Shown: one piece after another, positions 43,744 through 53,543 of the stretch
Numbering within the stretch: position 1 is the stretch's first letter
How the letters are laid out: each line of letters begins with the position of its first letter
Assembly: GCF_014635825.1 (NCBI RefSeq)
Contig: NZ_BMDO01000003.1
Location: 1-64,000 of the forward strand
Origin: Mucilaginibacter galii
GTDB lineage: Bacteria; Bacteroidota; Bacteroidia; Sphingobacteriales; Sphingobacteriaceae
Direction: 5' to 3'
Length of the DNA stretch: 64,000 nucleotides
Made by a program: the position numbers and the translations under genes
Notes under the pieces: generated by a model
What the model was told of the DNA's origin: nothing
Database searches by the model: none
The model's input: the letters and a program-made list of their open reading frames with translations, nothing else

Positions 43744-46290
43744 TTATCTCGGGCCGCCGCCACCTGCTGGTGCGCCGCCGCCTTGATCGCCGCCTTGTAG
43801 TAAGTCGTCATTTTTAACGCCTTTCTTTTTAGCCGGTTGTGCGCCAAAATTTACTTTACCAAAATTGTAGCTAAACGTTAAACCGAATGATTGTAGAGGG
43901 TAACGAATTTTTTGAGTTTGGCTAAAGCCTTGTCCGCTAATGTCCTGATCAAACTTCAAGTATTTCTGGAAAGGTGACAATGCATTCAAGCCCAAAGTGA
44001 ATTTCTTGGCAATGATGTCTTTCTTGAAACCAAAGCCAATTAAGCTGAACGATGGGTTATTACCTTGAATAGTACGGCGAGGTGAGTTAAACACACCAAA
44101 CGCTTCGGCTACAAAACCGTGGTTTAGGGTTAAAGAAGCCTGTCCGAAAGCGTTGTACTGGAAGTAAGTGCCGGTACTGGTTTGTTGTGCTTGCTGGCTG
44201 CTGTTGGCATTAGGGCTGTAAGTAAAGCCGTTAATGCTGGCGCGGATGGTTAATGGTTTCCATGGGGTAATTGAACCAAAGAAACTTGCTCCGAACGAGT
44301 TGTTTTTACCTACGTTTTGGTAAGTAGTACGGGTAACACGTCTTTGCAATTCAGGATCCGTTAACGTATCGGCAATACCTTCAATAAGGTCGCTGGTGCG
44401 TTTGTAATAGGCAGAAACGTTAATTACCGATGATTTAATAAACGTGTTGTAGCTTAATTCAACAGTTTGTGCAATCTCTGGTCTCAAATCTGGCTTACCC
44501 TGTGTTTGGTTATCGGGGTTAGCCTTGTTAATGAAAGGATTTAAGTAAGTTAAGCTTGGGCGCTGAATACGCTTGTTATAGCTTAATTTGTAGGTTTGCG
44601 TTCCTTTAACTGTTTTAGATAATACAAAGCTCGGTACAAAATTGGTATAATTTTGCGGGAACGATTGTAAACCTGGTTGATTTAAATTTTTAGGGGTACC
44701 TACAATGTCGGTATTCTCTACACGTAAACCTGTTTGTAATGCGTAGTTTTTAGGTAGAGTAAAGCTCAATACGGTGTAACCTGCATATACATCCTGGCTG
44801 TAGTCGTAATCGTTAGATAGATTAGTGTTTTGAACAAAGGGACCGGTGTTGTTATTGGCCTGGTTAGCAATCGCATAAACGCTGCTTATTCTACGGAAAA
44901 TGCCTTTACCACCGGCTTCTAACTTAACAATTTTACTGATAGGCAGGGTATAATCGGCCTGTGCAGTATACTCGTCGTTAGTACCGCTGTTGTTACCTCT
45001 TTGGTTAGGGAATTTAGCAATATCGGTTAGGTTGTTCAAGTCGGTAAAACTGCTTTCAAAATCAGAAGTGATTTTGCTGTGGCTCCACTGACCGGCTACG
45101 GTAAGTTCTTCACCTTCTTTCTTAAACTTGTGTGTGTAATCAGCATTCCAGTCAAATCCGCTGAAAGTAGCTTTACTTAAATTCCTGCTGTTGTAAATAG
45201 TATCAAGGAGTGAGTTGTTGGTATTGTAAGTATTACCATCGGTTTTAAAACCACCACCATTAACGCGAATGGTTGAAGTAATGCTGTTAAAATCATTAAA
45301 ATCGTAACCGGTAGTTACCGAACCAATAGTGCCATAACGTTTAGTTTCGGCGGAAGAGTTTTGAACGCGGCGTATCTGGCCTGTAGTACCATCAGCTAAT
45401 TTACCTGATGAAACGTTTCTTAAATCAACCAGTGATGTTTGAGGCCATGCAAAGTTACTGCCTAAGTTAGCACCAATGCTAAAGCGGTTTTGCTTGTAAT
45501 TAACGTTGGCATTACCATTGTTTTGACGGGTACCAATACCACCGCTAATAGATCCGCTTAAACCCGACACATTTTTGCTTTTAGTAATAATGTTGATGAT
45601 ACCACCAGAACCTTCGGCGTCATATTTAGCAGAAGGTGAAGTGATAACCTCAATGCTTTTGATCTGATCGGCAGGAATGGTGCGCAATACATCGGCGAGG
45701 TTGCTCGATAATGCACCCGATGGCTTACCGTTTATTAACACGCGTACATTTTGGTCGCCGCGCAATGCCGGTTTACCATCTAAATCGACAGATACCAATG
45801 GTACTTTACGTAATACGTCAGAAGCATTACCACCGGCCGAGGTTACATCTTTTTCGGCATTGTAAACTATTTTATCAATACGGTTCTCAATAATTGGAGT
45901 TGTACCTTGTACTGTTACCACACCCAATGCCTTGGCTCCAGATGAAATTACAATGCTGCCAACGTTATTGTCGGGTTTGCCAGGGGTGGTAGTTACCGGG
46001 TCAATTACCTTGGTTGGGTAACCAATATAGGTAATTGACAATTTGTAGCTACCAGGGGCTATATCGTTAATTTTAAAGTTACCTTTTTCGTCGGTTAGGG
46101 TACCGTTCAATATAGCTTTACCACCGCTGCGCGAAAGGCTGATGGTGGCGTAATCTAAAGGCTTTTTAGTAATAGAGTCTATAATGGTTCCAGAGACGCG
46201 GCCTTTTATAGTAGAGCCTGTACTGGGTATCTGCGCCTGTGCAGACAATACGGCTCCAAAAAATGCAATAAGTAAAAAAATTCGTTTCAT
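43744..46290 (-). CDS. TonB-dependent outer membrane beta-barrel receptor
   Basis: An 848-residue outer membrane protein with a signal peptide ending SAQAQ. It has a carboxypeptidase-regulatory-like N-domain (GTIIDSITKKPLDYATISL), a TonB plug (ADVLRTIPADQIKSIEVIT, SAKYDAEGSGGIINIITK) and an outer-membrane beta-barrel typical of the CirA/OMP_b-brl_3 group. No SusD partner is adjacent, so it is more likely a siderophore, metal or peptide receptor than a glycan porter. The C-terminal tail is unusual: after the last strands (FSYNFGKVNFG) come about 30 residues rich in Lys then Gly/Pro (GGDQGGGAPAGGGGPR). Confidence 0.9.
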   Translation of the reverse strand: MKRIFLLIAFFGAVLSAQAQIPSTGSTIKGRVSGTIIDSITKKPLDYATISLSRSGGKAILNGTLTDEKGNFKINDIAPGSYKLSITYIGYPTKVIDPVTTTPGKPDNNVGSIVISSGAKALGVVTVQGTTPIIENRIDKIVYNAEKDVTSAGGNASDVLRKVPLVSVDLDGKPALRGDQNVRVLINGKPSGALSSNLADVLRTIPADQIKSIEVITSPSAKYDAEGSGGIINIITKSKNVSGLSGSISGGIGTRQNNGNANVNYKQNRFSIGANLGSNFAWPQTSLVDLRNVSSGKLADGTTGQIRRVQNSSAETKRYGTIGSVTTGYDFNDFNSITSTIRVNGGGFKTDGNTYNTNNSLLDTIYNSRNLSKATFSGFDWNADYTHKFKKEGEELTVAGQWSHSKITSDFESSFTDLNNLTDIAKFPNQRGNNSGTNDEYTAQADYTLPISKIVKLEAGGKGIFRRISSVYAIANQANNNTGPFVQNTNLSNDYDYSQDVYAGYTVLSFTLPKNYALQTGLRVENTDIVGTPKNLNQPGLQSFPQNYTNFVPSFVLSKTVKGTQTYKLSYNKRIQRPSLTYLNPFINKANPDNQTQGKPDLRPEIAQTVELSYNTFIKSSVINVSAYYKRTSDLIEGIADTLTDPELQRRVTRTTYQNVGKNNSFGASFFGSITPWKPLTIRASINGFTYSPNANSSQQAQQTSTGTYFQYNAFGQASLTLNHGFVAEAFGVFNSPRRTIQGNNPSFSLIGFGFKKDIIAKKFTLGLNALSPFQKYLKFDQDISGQGFSQTQKIRYPLQSFGLTFSYNFGKVNFGAQPAKKKGVKNDDLLQGGDQGGGAPAGGGGPR

Positions 46291-46750
46291 TTATAATGAT
46301 TTTGGTAGTAGGATAGGATAAAGGTTGATTTGTTACACGCTCAAACGCAATTATTTTAAAAAGAGTGCTAATGCCGAGGTTGTATCAGCAATGTTGCAAA
46401 TTGTTGCTGTTGAGTGGATAGTTTAAGACTGTCATTCTCATGCAGCAAAGATGCGTTAAGGCTGCGAAATAGTTTAAAGATTTTGGGTGAGTGGCCGTTT
46501 TATTGGGTTGAATGGTATGAATAAGTTTATAAGAGATGCTTAAAGGATAATAAGAATTGTCATTTCGAGTGATAACGAGAAATCTTGTTACTCCTTGCAA
46601 TACGTTACATGCAGGGAGTAACAAGTCTTTCAAATGTTTAGACCACAATGTGGTATTAAAAGTCTGTTCTTAACTTATGTCAGTTTGAGCTTTCGAAAGC
46701 TTAGCCAAGCGGCGAATGCTTCGACAGGCTCAGCATGACGTAGGTTTAGC
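46291..46750. repeat. intergenic stretch with scattered genome-type repeats
   Basis: No gene. It contains TGTCATTTCGAG followed by GAGAAATCTT (about 46559-46590), a GTCATTCTCATGCAGCAAAG stretch near 46432, and GCTTCGACAGGCTCAGCATG near 46719, all motifs that recur in intergenic DNA of many Bacteroidota. AGCTTTCGAAAGCT near 46689 is a perfect palindrome. Confidence 0.45.
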
Positions 46751-49700
46751 TTATATCACAATATTTACAATACGGCCTTTTACTACAATTACCTTTTTAG
46801 GGGTTTTACCATCCAGGTACTTTTGCACATCGGCGTTGGCCAGTACCAGGGCTTCCACTTCTTTAGGCTCCAGGGTTAATGGCATGTTTAAATTTAAGCG
46901 CGTTTTACCGTTAACCGAAATGGGGTAGGCAAACTCGTCTTCAATTAAATAAGATGGATTGAATACAGGATAGGGAGCGTACGATAAGGTACCAGCCTCG
47001 TTACCAAGCAATACCCAAAGCTCCTCGCAAATGTGCGGTGCATAAGGCGATAGGATAACGACCAGATCTTGTAAAATATCTTTTTTGTTGCACTTTAAAT
47101 CTGTTAACTCATTCACGGCAATCATAAAGCTCGATACCGAAGTATTGAACGAGAAACGCTCGATATCTTCTTCCACCTTACGAATGATCTTGTGCAGCGA
47201 TTTAAACTCCGCTTTGGTTGGCGCATCGTTGTTTACGTTAAATTCCCACTGATCGTTATGGAACAAACGCCAGAACTTGCGCAAAAATTTAAACACACCC
47301 TCAATACCATTGGTGTTCCAAGGTTTGCTTTGCTCCAGCGGACCTAAGAACATTTCGTACATACGCAGAGTGTCGGCACCGTAACGCTCAATCAAATCAT
47401 CGGGATTAACCACGTTGAATTTTGATTTCGACATTTTCTCCACCTCTGTATCGCAAACAAATTTGCTTTCGTGGTTGGCCTCATCGGTTGGATAGATCAC
47501 TGAACCATCTTCTAAAATGAAAATAGCCTTATCATTTTCGGCTCTCCAATTACGGAAAGCCGCTATATCCAGCGCATCGTTACTCACCATATTCACATCT
47601 GCATGCAGCTTGCTGAAATCCATTTCGCCTAACTCGGCAGGCGCTGGCAGTAACTCTTTATAGAACAAAGCTATTTGTTCAATGGTATCAAAATCGCCTT
47701 CTTTATAAAGCTCGTATACACCTTTAGAAATGTATACCTCAGGCTTAACATAACTATCGTCTGTGTTTAGCAGTAATGGGTTCAGGCGGTAAGTAAAGCT
47801 TGACCGACCCTGGATCATGCCCTGGTTAATCAGCTTCTTGAACGGCTCTTCTTCAATAGCCAAGCCTATGTCTTTCAAAAACTTGTTCCAAAAACGGCTA
47901 TACAGCAAGTGACCGGTGGCATGTTCAGAACCGCCAATGTACAAATCAACGTCTTTCCAATACTCCACCGCTTCTTTAGCCGCAAAGGTTTCGTTGTTTT
48001 GCGCGTCCATGTAACGGTACCAATACCAACTGCTACCCGCCCAACCGGGCATGGTGCTTAGTTCGTAAGGAGCCCCCTCTAAATCTCCCCCGGAAGGGGA
48101 GATTTTTGATTGGCCGTCTTCTAAAAGCCCTCCCTCCCTGGGAGGGTTTGGGAGGGGCTTGTATTTCCATCCCTCAGCTCTTGCTAATGGTGGTTCGCCG
48201 CTTTCGGTAGGCAGGTACTTGTCAATTTCGGGGAGGATTAGCGGTAATTCACTTTCCTCAATTAAATAAGGTAAACCATTTTTAAAGTAAACCGGCACCG
48301 GCTCGCCCCAATAACGCTGACGGCCAAAAATGGCATCGCGCATACGGAAGTTCACTTTGGCTTTACCTGCGCCAACAGCTTCCAGTTTGGCAACCACGGC
48401 GGCGGTAGCTTCTTTATAAGTTAAGCCGTTAATAAAGTCGGAGTTAATGTATTTACCTTCTTTGGTAGGGTCGGCTTCGGTCTCAATGTTTTGAATGTCC
48501 ATAATAGGGACAATAGGCAGATCGAAATGCTTGGCAAACAGGTAATCGCGCTGATCGCCTGAGGGTACGGCCATTACGGCACCGGTACCGTAACCGGCCA
48601 GCACATAATCGGCAATCCAAAGCTGTATTTTTTCGCCATTTAGCGGGTTAAGCACATAGCTGCCCGTAAAAGCACCCGATACGGTTTTGGTATCGGCCAT
48701 CCGGTCCAGTTCCGATTTCTTTTTGGTTTGTGTTATGTAAGCTTCCACCGTTTCCTTTTGCTCAGGCGTAGTTAAAGCCGTTACCAACTCATGTTCCGGT
48801 GCAAGTACCACGAAGGTTACGCCAAAAATGGTATCTACCCGGGTGGTGAAAACTTCGAAGAAGGTTGCGGGGAGAGGAGTTTCGGAGTGCGGAGTTTCAG
48901 GAACGTTCTCTTCTCCTCGCTCCCCAATCTTCGCTCTTGGTTCTTCGCTCCTCACACCTCGCTCCAAACCAAACCTCACGCTCGCACCAACGCTTTTGCC
49001 TATCCAGTTGCGTTGCATTTCTTTGAGGGGGTCGGGCCAGTCAATATTGTCGAGGCCTTGTAATAAGCGTTCGGCATAGGCGGTAATGCGCATGCTCCAC
49101 TGCATCATTTTCTTTTGTTCAACGGGGTAGCCGCCGCGTTCGCTTACGCCGTCTTTTACCTCGTCGTTAGCTAATACGGTACCCAGGGCAGCACACCAGT
49201 TAACGGTGCTTTCGCGCAGGTAAGTAAGGCGGTATTTTAACAGTTCGGCTTGTTGGGCTTCTTCGCCCATGGCGTTCCACTCATCGGCAGTAAAGGTGGC
49301 AACTTCTTCATCGGCAACGGCGTTGATGCCTTGCGAGCCATTTGTAGAAAAGTGAGCTATGAGTTCATCTATGCTTTCGGCTTTCTCATCGGCTTTATTA
49401 TACCAGGAGTTAAAAAGCTGCATAAATATCCACTGCGTCCATTTATAATAATCGGGCGAACTGGTGCGCACCTCGCGGCTCCAGTCGAACGAAAAGCCCA
49501 GCTGGTCCAGCTGGCGACGGTAAGTGGCAATGTTGTCTCCGGTGGTAATGGCAGGGTGCTGCCCGGTTTGTATGGCGTATTGCTCGGCCGGTAAGCCAAA
49601 CGAATCGTACCCCATGGGGTGCAGTACGTTAAACCCTTTGAGGCGTTTGTAGCGCGAAAAAATATCAGAAGCAATGTAACCCAGCGGGTGGCCTACATGC

Positions 49701-49840
49701 AGCCCTGCCCCTGATGGGTAAGGAAACATATCGAGCACATAGTACTTAGGTTTTGCCGATTGATTATCGGCTTTAAAAGTTTGGTGGCTCGCCCAAAACT
49801 GCTGCCACCTTTTCTCAATGTCTTTAAACTGATAGTCCAT
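46751..49840 (-). CDS. leuS: leucyl-tRNA synthetase with two in-frame repeat insertions
   Basis: A 1029-residue class I synthetase charging tRNA-Leu. Signatures: HIGH box as HVGHPLGY, the CP1 editing domain with [10 protein letters not shown] (usual TTRPDT; Pro is Val), [18 protein letters not shown], and KMSKSKFN. Bacteroidota enzymes are usually about 930-950 residues, so this one is long. Two stretches do not look like LeuRS: about residues 291-326 (48863-48967), between SVRFGL and FFEVFTTR, and about 560-590 (48071-48159), encoded by a palindromic repeat. Both keep the frame and all core motifs are intact, so the enzyme is probably functional. Confidence 0.96.
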   Translation of the reverse strand: MDYQFKDIEKRWQQFWASHQTFKADNQSAKPKYYVLDMFPYPSGAGLHVGHPLGYIASDIFSRYKRLKGFNVLHPMGYDSFGLPAEQYAIQTGQHPAITTGDNIATYRRQLDQLGFSFDWSREVRTSSPDYYKWTQWIFMQLFNSWYNKADEKAESIDELIAHFSTNGSQGINAVADEEVATFTADEWNAMGEEAQQAELLKYRLTYLRESTVNWCAALGTVLANDEVKDGVSERGGYPVEQKKMMQWSMRITAYAERLLQGLDNIDWPDPLKEMQRNWIGKSVGASVRFGLERGVRSEEPRAKIGERGEENVPETPHSETPLPATFFEVFTTRVDTIFGVTFVVLAPEHELVTALTTPEQKETVEAYITQTKKKSELDRMADTKTVSGAFTGSYVLNPLNGEKIQLWIADYVLAGYGTGAVMAVPSGDQRDYLFAKHFDLPIVPIMDIQNIETEADPTKEGKYINSDFINGLTYKEATAAVVAKLEAVGAGKAKVNFRMRDAIFGRQRYWGEPVPVYFKNGLPYLIEESELPLILPEIDKYLPTESGEPPLARAEGWKYKPLPNPPREGGLLEDGQSKISPSGGDLEGAPYELSTMPGWAGSSWYWYRYMDAQNNETFAAKEAVEYWKDVDLYIGGSEHATGHLLYSRFWNKFLKDIGLAIEEEPFKKLINQGMIQGRSSFTYRLNPLLLNTDDSYVKPEVYISKGVYELYKEGDFDTIEQIALFYKELLPAPAELGEMDFSKLHADVNMVSNDALDIAAFRNWRAENDKAIFILEDGSVIYPTDEANHESKFVCDTEVEKMSKSKFNVVNPDDLIERYGADTLRMYEMFLGPLEQSKPWNTNGIEGVFKFLRKFWRLFHNDQWEFNVNNDAPTKAEFKSLHKIIRKVEEDIERFSFNTSVSSFMIAVNELTDLKCNKKDILQDLVVILSPYAPHICEELWVLLGNEAGTLSYAPYPVFNPSYLIEDEFAYPISVNGKTRLNLNMPLTLEPKEVEALVLANADVQKYLDGKTPKKVIVVKGRIVNIVI
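48071..48159. repeat. palindromic element inserted in leuS
   Basis: About 89 bp with outer arms AGCCCC/GGGGCT, inner hairpin AAATCTCCCC/GGGGAGATTT (loop CGGAA) and a second CCCTCCC/GGGAGGG hairpin. It aligns along its whole length with 61234-61326. It is read through in frame as about 30 residues of LeuRS. Confidence 0.8.
48863..48967. repeat. low-complexity insertion in leuS
   Basis: About 105 bp rich in GGAG/CTCC and CTTCG/CGAAG words. GGGGAG...AGGAG near 48869 pairs with CTCCTCGCTCCCC near 48913. It encodes about 34 charged residues absent from other LeuRS proteins as far as I can judge. Confidence 0.55.
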
Positions 49841-49890
49841 TTCGCTGATTCACAAATAATCGCGAAGCTACGAAAAAGATTAAAAGCATG

Positions 49891-50322
49891 CTACCTGAAA
49901 AGGGTAACCTTTGTTTCGGTATATGGCTGTCCGGTAACTTTAGGTACCTGCGGTACAGCAAATATAAAGGTATCGAGGTTAATGCTGATTACCCGGCAGG
50001 TAGAAGGAGTGCTAACGCCCGTTTCGCGTAAAACAAAGGTACTGGTAGTAGGTGTAGTAAAAGTGCCTGAAGTTGTCTCTTTTCCGTTATTGTTAGTAGT
50101 AGTAAAAGATCCGTCGCTCTTAAAATTAAAAATATCTTTAGTTGTGGTCAAAATCCTTGTAGAATCAAGCGGTTGGCCTTTTGCAGAATAATTAATTGAG
50201 TAAGCGCCGCGGTAAAACCAATTGTCAACCATTTGTTGCTTCAGATTCTCTGGCGTTTTTGCCTCTTTGGAACAGGAGATAAATGCTATTGCTAAAAGTG
50301 ATAGGTAAAAATATTTTTTCAT
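49891..50322 (-). CDS. small lipocalin-like lipoprotein
   Basis: A 143-residue lipoprotein. I use the ATG at 50322 (MKKYFYLSLLAIAFISCSKE): the lipobox FISC gives Cys about 17. The mature part is a short beta-rich domain of the lipocalin-like type common in Bacteroidota (WFYRGAYSINY, DIFNFKSDGSFTTTNNNGKE, SGTFTTPTTSTFVL). The ligand is unknown. It lies upstream of leuS on the same strand with a 50-base gap but is functionally unrelated as far as can be told. Confidence 0.75.
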   Translation of the reverse strand: MKKYFYLSLLAIAFISCSKEAKTPENLKQQMVDNWFYRGAYSINYSAKGQPLDSTRILTTTKDIFNFKSDGSFTTTNNNGKETTSGTFTTPTTSTFVLRETGVSTPSTCRVISINLDTFIFAVPQVPKVTGQPYTETKVTLFR

Positions 50323-50508
50323 AAGGTTTTGCATAATATGGGTAAATATATAAAAATCTGATAATACAAATAACTTAATGGTTAATATTTATTATTCCAA
50401 GTCTAAGTTATATTGAAACTTCATAAATTATTTTAATCACTAAATATAACCAATAGTTTATAATAACTTGCCTTGTGGTTAATTGTTAAAAAATGATGAG
50501 GGAATAGT

Positions 50509-50718
50509 ATGGATGATCTTTCTACAAATCAAGATTTGAATGCAAGGAAGAGCAAGCTTCCATTGTGTCCGGTGTGCAACCTTGAATTTAAGCGCCGGGT
50601 TAAACGTGGAATGTGGGTTAAGTTGTTTTTATTCTGGTACCCGGTAAAACGGTATTTTTGCGCTAATTGCCTCGAGTGTTACTACGTTTCCAAACCGAAG
50701 TATCAGGGACAGCCTTAA
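50509..50718 (+). CDS. small zinc-ribbon-like protein, 69 aa
   Basis: Two CxxC pairs (CPVC near residue 21 and CANC near residue 52) form a likely zinc ribbon, separated by a basic and aromatic stretch (RRVKRGMWVKLFLFWYPVKR). I know of no defined function; similar short proteins are annotated as hypothetical. The gene lies 70 bases upstream of the dicarboxylate symporter on the same strand. Confidence 0.6.
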   Translation: MDDLSTNQDLNARKSKLPLCPVCNLEFKRRVKRGMWVKLFLFWYPVKRYFCANCLECYYVSKPKYQGQP

Positions 50719-50787
50719 GCACAGTTTCAACTTCTTTATGCATTAGCAGCAAAAAATTATATTATTATTGTGTGCTAATTCTCTTAC

Positions 50788-52032
50788 ATGAAGCGTTTGT
50801 TTTCTAATCTTACTTTTCAGGTTATTACAGCTATTGTACTGGGTGTGCTGGTGGGCTTGTATTTTCCGGCTTTCGGGCCTACAGCCCAACGCATCAGTAA
50901 AATGTTCATTAGCCTGATCAGCATGCTGATTGCGCCTATCATATTTTTCACCATCGTGCTGGGCATTGCCGGCATGAATGATCTGAAGAAAGTAGGCCGC
51001 GTAGGAGGAAAGGCTTTATTGTATTTTGAGATCGTAACCACCTTTGCCTTAATTATAGGTATCACGGTGGCCAATGTGGTTAAACCCGGCTCCGGACTTT
51101 CTATGAACACTGGTGCCGATGCAGGCAAGGTAGCTCAGTACCAGGAAAAAGCTGCAGAGATGAACCTGGGAGACTTCTTCAGCCACCTTGTACCCGGTAA
51201 TTTTGTTGATGCCTTTGCCAAGGGTGATATTCTACAGGTCCTTATTATTGCTGTGCTCTTTGGTTTCGGGCTAAGCCGTATGGGCAGTGCCGGGCAATCG
51301 CTTATTGGTACGTTTGAAAAGCTGTCGAAGGTGTTCTTTAATATATTATATATGGTAATGCGGCTGGCGCCGCTGGGCGCCTTTGGCGGTATTGCCTATA
51401 CGGTAAGCACACATGGTATAAAAACGCTGCAGCCGTTAGCCATGTTAATGGGCTCGGTATATATTACCATGGCACTATTTATTTTTGTCGTGCTTAACAT
51501 TATCTGTTACCTGTGCAAAGTAAGCTTGTGGAAGTATCTGCGTTTTATAAGGCAGGAACTGCTGATTGTATTTGGTACCTCATCGTCCGAATCGGCTTTG
51601 CCAGGTATGATGGAAAAGTTGGAAAAATTAGGCTGTGCCCGTTCTGTGGTGGGTTTGGTTATTCCTACAGGTTATTCCTTTAATTTGGATGGTACCACCA
51701 TCTATTTAAGTATGGCTGCTATTTTCCTGGCGCAGGTATTTCATGTGCCATTATCGTTAGGGCAGGAAATTACGATCATCGGCATCCTCATGGTAACCTC
51801 TAAAGGTGCCGCAGGGGTAACGGGCAGTGGTTTTATTGTGCTTACTTCTACGCTGGCTGCCATTAAGATCATCCCTGTAGAGGGCGTGGCTTTGTTATTG
51901 GGTGTAGACCGTTTTATGAGCGAAGCCCGGGCCATTACTAACGTAATAGGCAACGGCGTAGCCACCATAGCAATTTCAATCAGCGAAAAAGCCTTTGACC
52001 GGGAAAAGTATGCAGAGGCGGTAAAGCAGTAA
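50788..52032 (+). CDS. dicarboxylate/amino-acid:cation symporter (DAACS family)
   Basis: A 414-residue inner membrane symporter of the GltP/DctA family. It has eight membrane segments and two re-entrant loops; family motifs are FGTSSSESALPGMMEKLEKLG (HP1), GYSFNLDGTTIYLSMAAIFLAQ (TM7 NLDG) and SKGAAGVTGSGFIVLTSTL (HP2), with VDRFMSEARAITNVIGNGVA in TM8. SSSESALP with NVIGN favours C4-dicarboxylates or glutamate/aspartate as substrate, driven by Na+ or H+. Confidence 0.94.
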   Translation: MKRLFSNLTFQVITAIVLGVLVGLYFPAFGPTAQRISKMFISLISMLIAPIIFFTIVLGIAGMNDLKKVGRVGGKALLYFEIVTTFALIIGITVANVVKPGSGLSMNTGADAGKVAQYQEKAAEMNLGDFFSHLVPGNFVDAFAKGDILQVLIIAVLFGFGLSRMGSAGQSLIGTFEKLSKVFFNILYMVMRLAPLGAFGGIAYTVSTHGIKTLQPLAMLMGSVYITMALFIFVVLNIICYLCKVSLWKYLRFIRQELLIVFGTSSSESALPGMMEKLEKLGCARSVVGLVIPTGYSFNLDGTTIYLSMAAIFLAQVFHVPLSLGQEITIIGILMVTSKGAAGVTGSGFIVLTSTLAAIKIIPVEGVALLLGVDRFMSEARAITNVIGNGVATIAISISEKAFDREKYAEAVKQ

Positions 52033-52105
52033 ACCTTCTCAAACTCTCCAAGGAATAATTGGCTTTAAAAAATCTCTGGTAACGGCTTACTTCAAAGCGC
52101 GAAAC

Positions 52106-52819
52106 TTATAATTCACTCACGAAACCCGCAAGGGCTATACCAACACCCAACAGTACCGCTATTAACTTTCTGCGGTTAAACTTATGGTCGGGTCCGGCTT
52201 CGAACAGGATGGTGGTAGATATATGCAGAAATATCCCGATCACCACACCCATAATGCGGTTAAAGTACTGCTGCAGGTTGCCAATGCCGCCGCTGCTCAA
52301 GGCATTGCTGAAAAAGTAACCGGCTGGCGCCATTACGGCAAATAAGGCTATGAAGAAAATGGTTTTACCCTTAGACTGATGATTGGCTAACAATACCGTA
52401 CCCAAAGCAAAAGCAGCCGGAATATGGTGCAGTGCAATGCCAAACACCAATTGCGATTGATAACCGCTGGCCAACGGCATGCCTTCTAAAAAGCCATGCA
52501 GGCATAGACTCACCATAATGCCTAATGGGAAAACCGCTTTATCGTGCTCATGCACGTGCATGTGGCCGTGTTCTATCCCTTCCGAAAATTGCTCAAGCAC
52601 TATCTGGAATAAAAATCCACCTAAAATAAAAACGCCCACCAAATGGTCTTGCCCATGGTAGGCATCGGGTATAAGGTGCAGTACCGTGATGCCAAAAAGG
52701 TAAGCACCACTAAAAGAAAGCACCAGTTTAAGCTGCTTATGGTTGCCTCCCTTAAACAGGAAAACGGCTATACCACCTAAAAAAGCGCAGAAGAACAATA
52801 ATAGTAAATACCAGGTCAT
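52106..52819 (-). CDS. ZIP-family metal transporter
   Basis: A 237-residue inner membrane protein with eight helices. Metal-site motifs are HLIPDAYHG (helix II), the cytosolic histidine loop HGHMHVHEHDK, CLHGFLEGMPLASGY (helix IV) and ALHHIPAAFALG (helix V). ZIP proteins import Zn2+ or Fe2+/Mn2+ into the cytoplasm. The gene starts on the last base of the PAP2 stop (TAATG), so the two are coupled. Confidence 0.92.
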   Translation of the reverse strand: MTWYLLLLFFCAFLGGIAVFLFKGGNHKQLKLVLSFSGAYLFGITVLHLIPDAYHGQDHLVGVFILGGFLFQIVLEQFSEGIEHGHMHVHEHDKAVFPLGIMVSLCLHGFLEGMPLASGYQSQLVFGIALHHIPAAFALGTVLLANHQSKGKTIFFIALFAVMAPAGYFFSNALSSGGIGNLQQYFNRIMGVVIGIFLHISTTILFEAGPDHKFNRRKLIAVLLGVGIALAGFVSEL

Positions 52820-53382
52820 TAGAACTGAGGTTGAAATTTTTTAAACAGTAGGGCAAATATAAAACCTACCAATGCGCCAAAAATAGCGCCGCCGGTAACA
52901 TCTATCGGGAAATGCACGCCCACATACACCTGTGCAAAGCATACCAGTGCTGCCCACAAAATAACCCATAGCCAAATCCATCGCCATTTACGCTGATACA
53001 CCAATCCTAAAAATACCGACATGGCAAAGTGATCGCTGGCGTGGGTGGAAGGGAAGCTGTAACCTGTACCGCAAGGCACCCTGCTGGTAATGCTTTGGGC
53101 TAACACCACATCGCGGCAGGGGCGGGCACGTTGAACCTGTGATTTTATGAGGCTTGCACTCACAAAATCAGACACGCCAACGGCCATCAACAAGAACACG
53201 ATAAGGTAAGCGCCGGTCTTTTTATAATGATAAATGCTGAAGCCAATAATGAAAACATAAACTGGGATCCAAAACTTAGGATTGCGCAGCCAGGGCATTA
53301 ACCAATCGAAAAATGGGTTGGTTAACGTGTGATTGATGAAATAGAACACCTGCCGGTCGAGGTGTAATAAAAAATCAGGCAT
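52819..53382 (-). CDS. PAP2-superfamily membrane phosphatase
   Basis: A 187-residue inner membrane enzyme with the PAP2 triad: KSQVQRARP (C1), YSFPSTHASDHFAM (C2, catalytic His) and QVYVGVHFPIDVTGG (C3). Its size and topology (about five helices) match undecaprenyl-diphosphate or lipid-phosphate phosphatases of the periplasmic face. It is coupled to the ZIP gene by a 1-base overlap. The specific lipid substrate is not deducible. Confidence 0.9.
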   Translation of the reverse strand: MPDFLLHLDRQVFYFINHTLTNPFFDWLMPWLRNPKFWIPVYVFIIGFSIYHYKKTGAYLIVFLLMAVGVSDFVSASLIKSQVQRARPCRDVVLAQSITSRVPCGTGYSFPSTHASDHFAMSVFLGLVYQRKWRWIWLWVILWAALVCFAQVYVGVHFPIDVTGGAIFGALVGFIFALLFKKFQPQF

Positions 53383-53397
53383 TTACTTGTTGCTATT

Positions 53398-53447
53398 AAC
53401 CCCTCCGGGCTTTTGCCCACTCTCTTTTTATGGAGTTTGGAGGGGTG
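53398..53447. repeat. inverted C/G-rich repeat
   Basis: CCCCTCC at about 53401 pairs with GGAGGGG at about 53439, enclosing a short GGGCTTTTGCCC hairpin. It is of the same general style as the other palindromes in the window and sits in the divergent PAP2/mutase intergenic region. Confidence 0.4.
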
Positions 53448-53517
53448 CAAATATAACCAATAAACCATCTTATAATAACCCAGCGGTTTTTATACCTGTA
53501 TCCATCAATAAAATATT

Positions 53518-53525
53518 TATTTTTG
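53518..53525 (+). promoter_or_regulatory. -7 box of the mutase gene
   Basis: TATTTTTG fits TAnnTTTG. It places the transcript start at about 53532, downstream of the TTG at 53523 and upstream of the TTG at 53544, and so helps to choose the latter as the start codon. Confidence 0.45.
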
Positions 53526-53543
53526 TGGCTTAATATTTACAGT

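Noticed and set aside
48791..49594. Forward-strand open frames inside leuS
   Set aside because: They are antisense shadows of the leuS coding sequence, opened by its GC-rich insertion.
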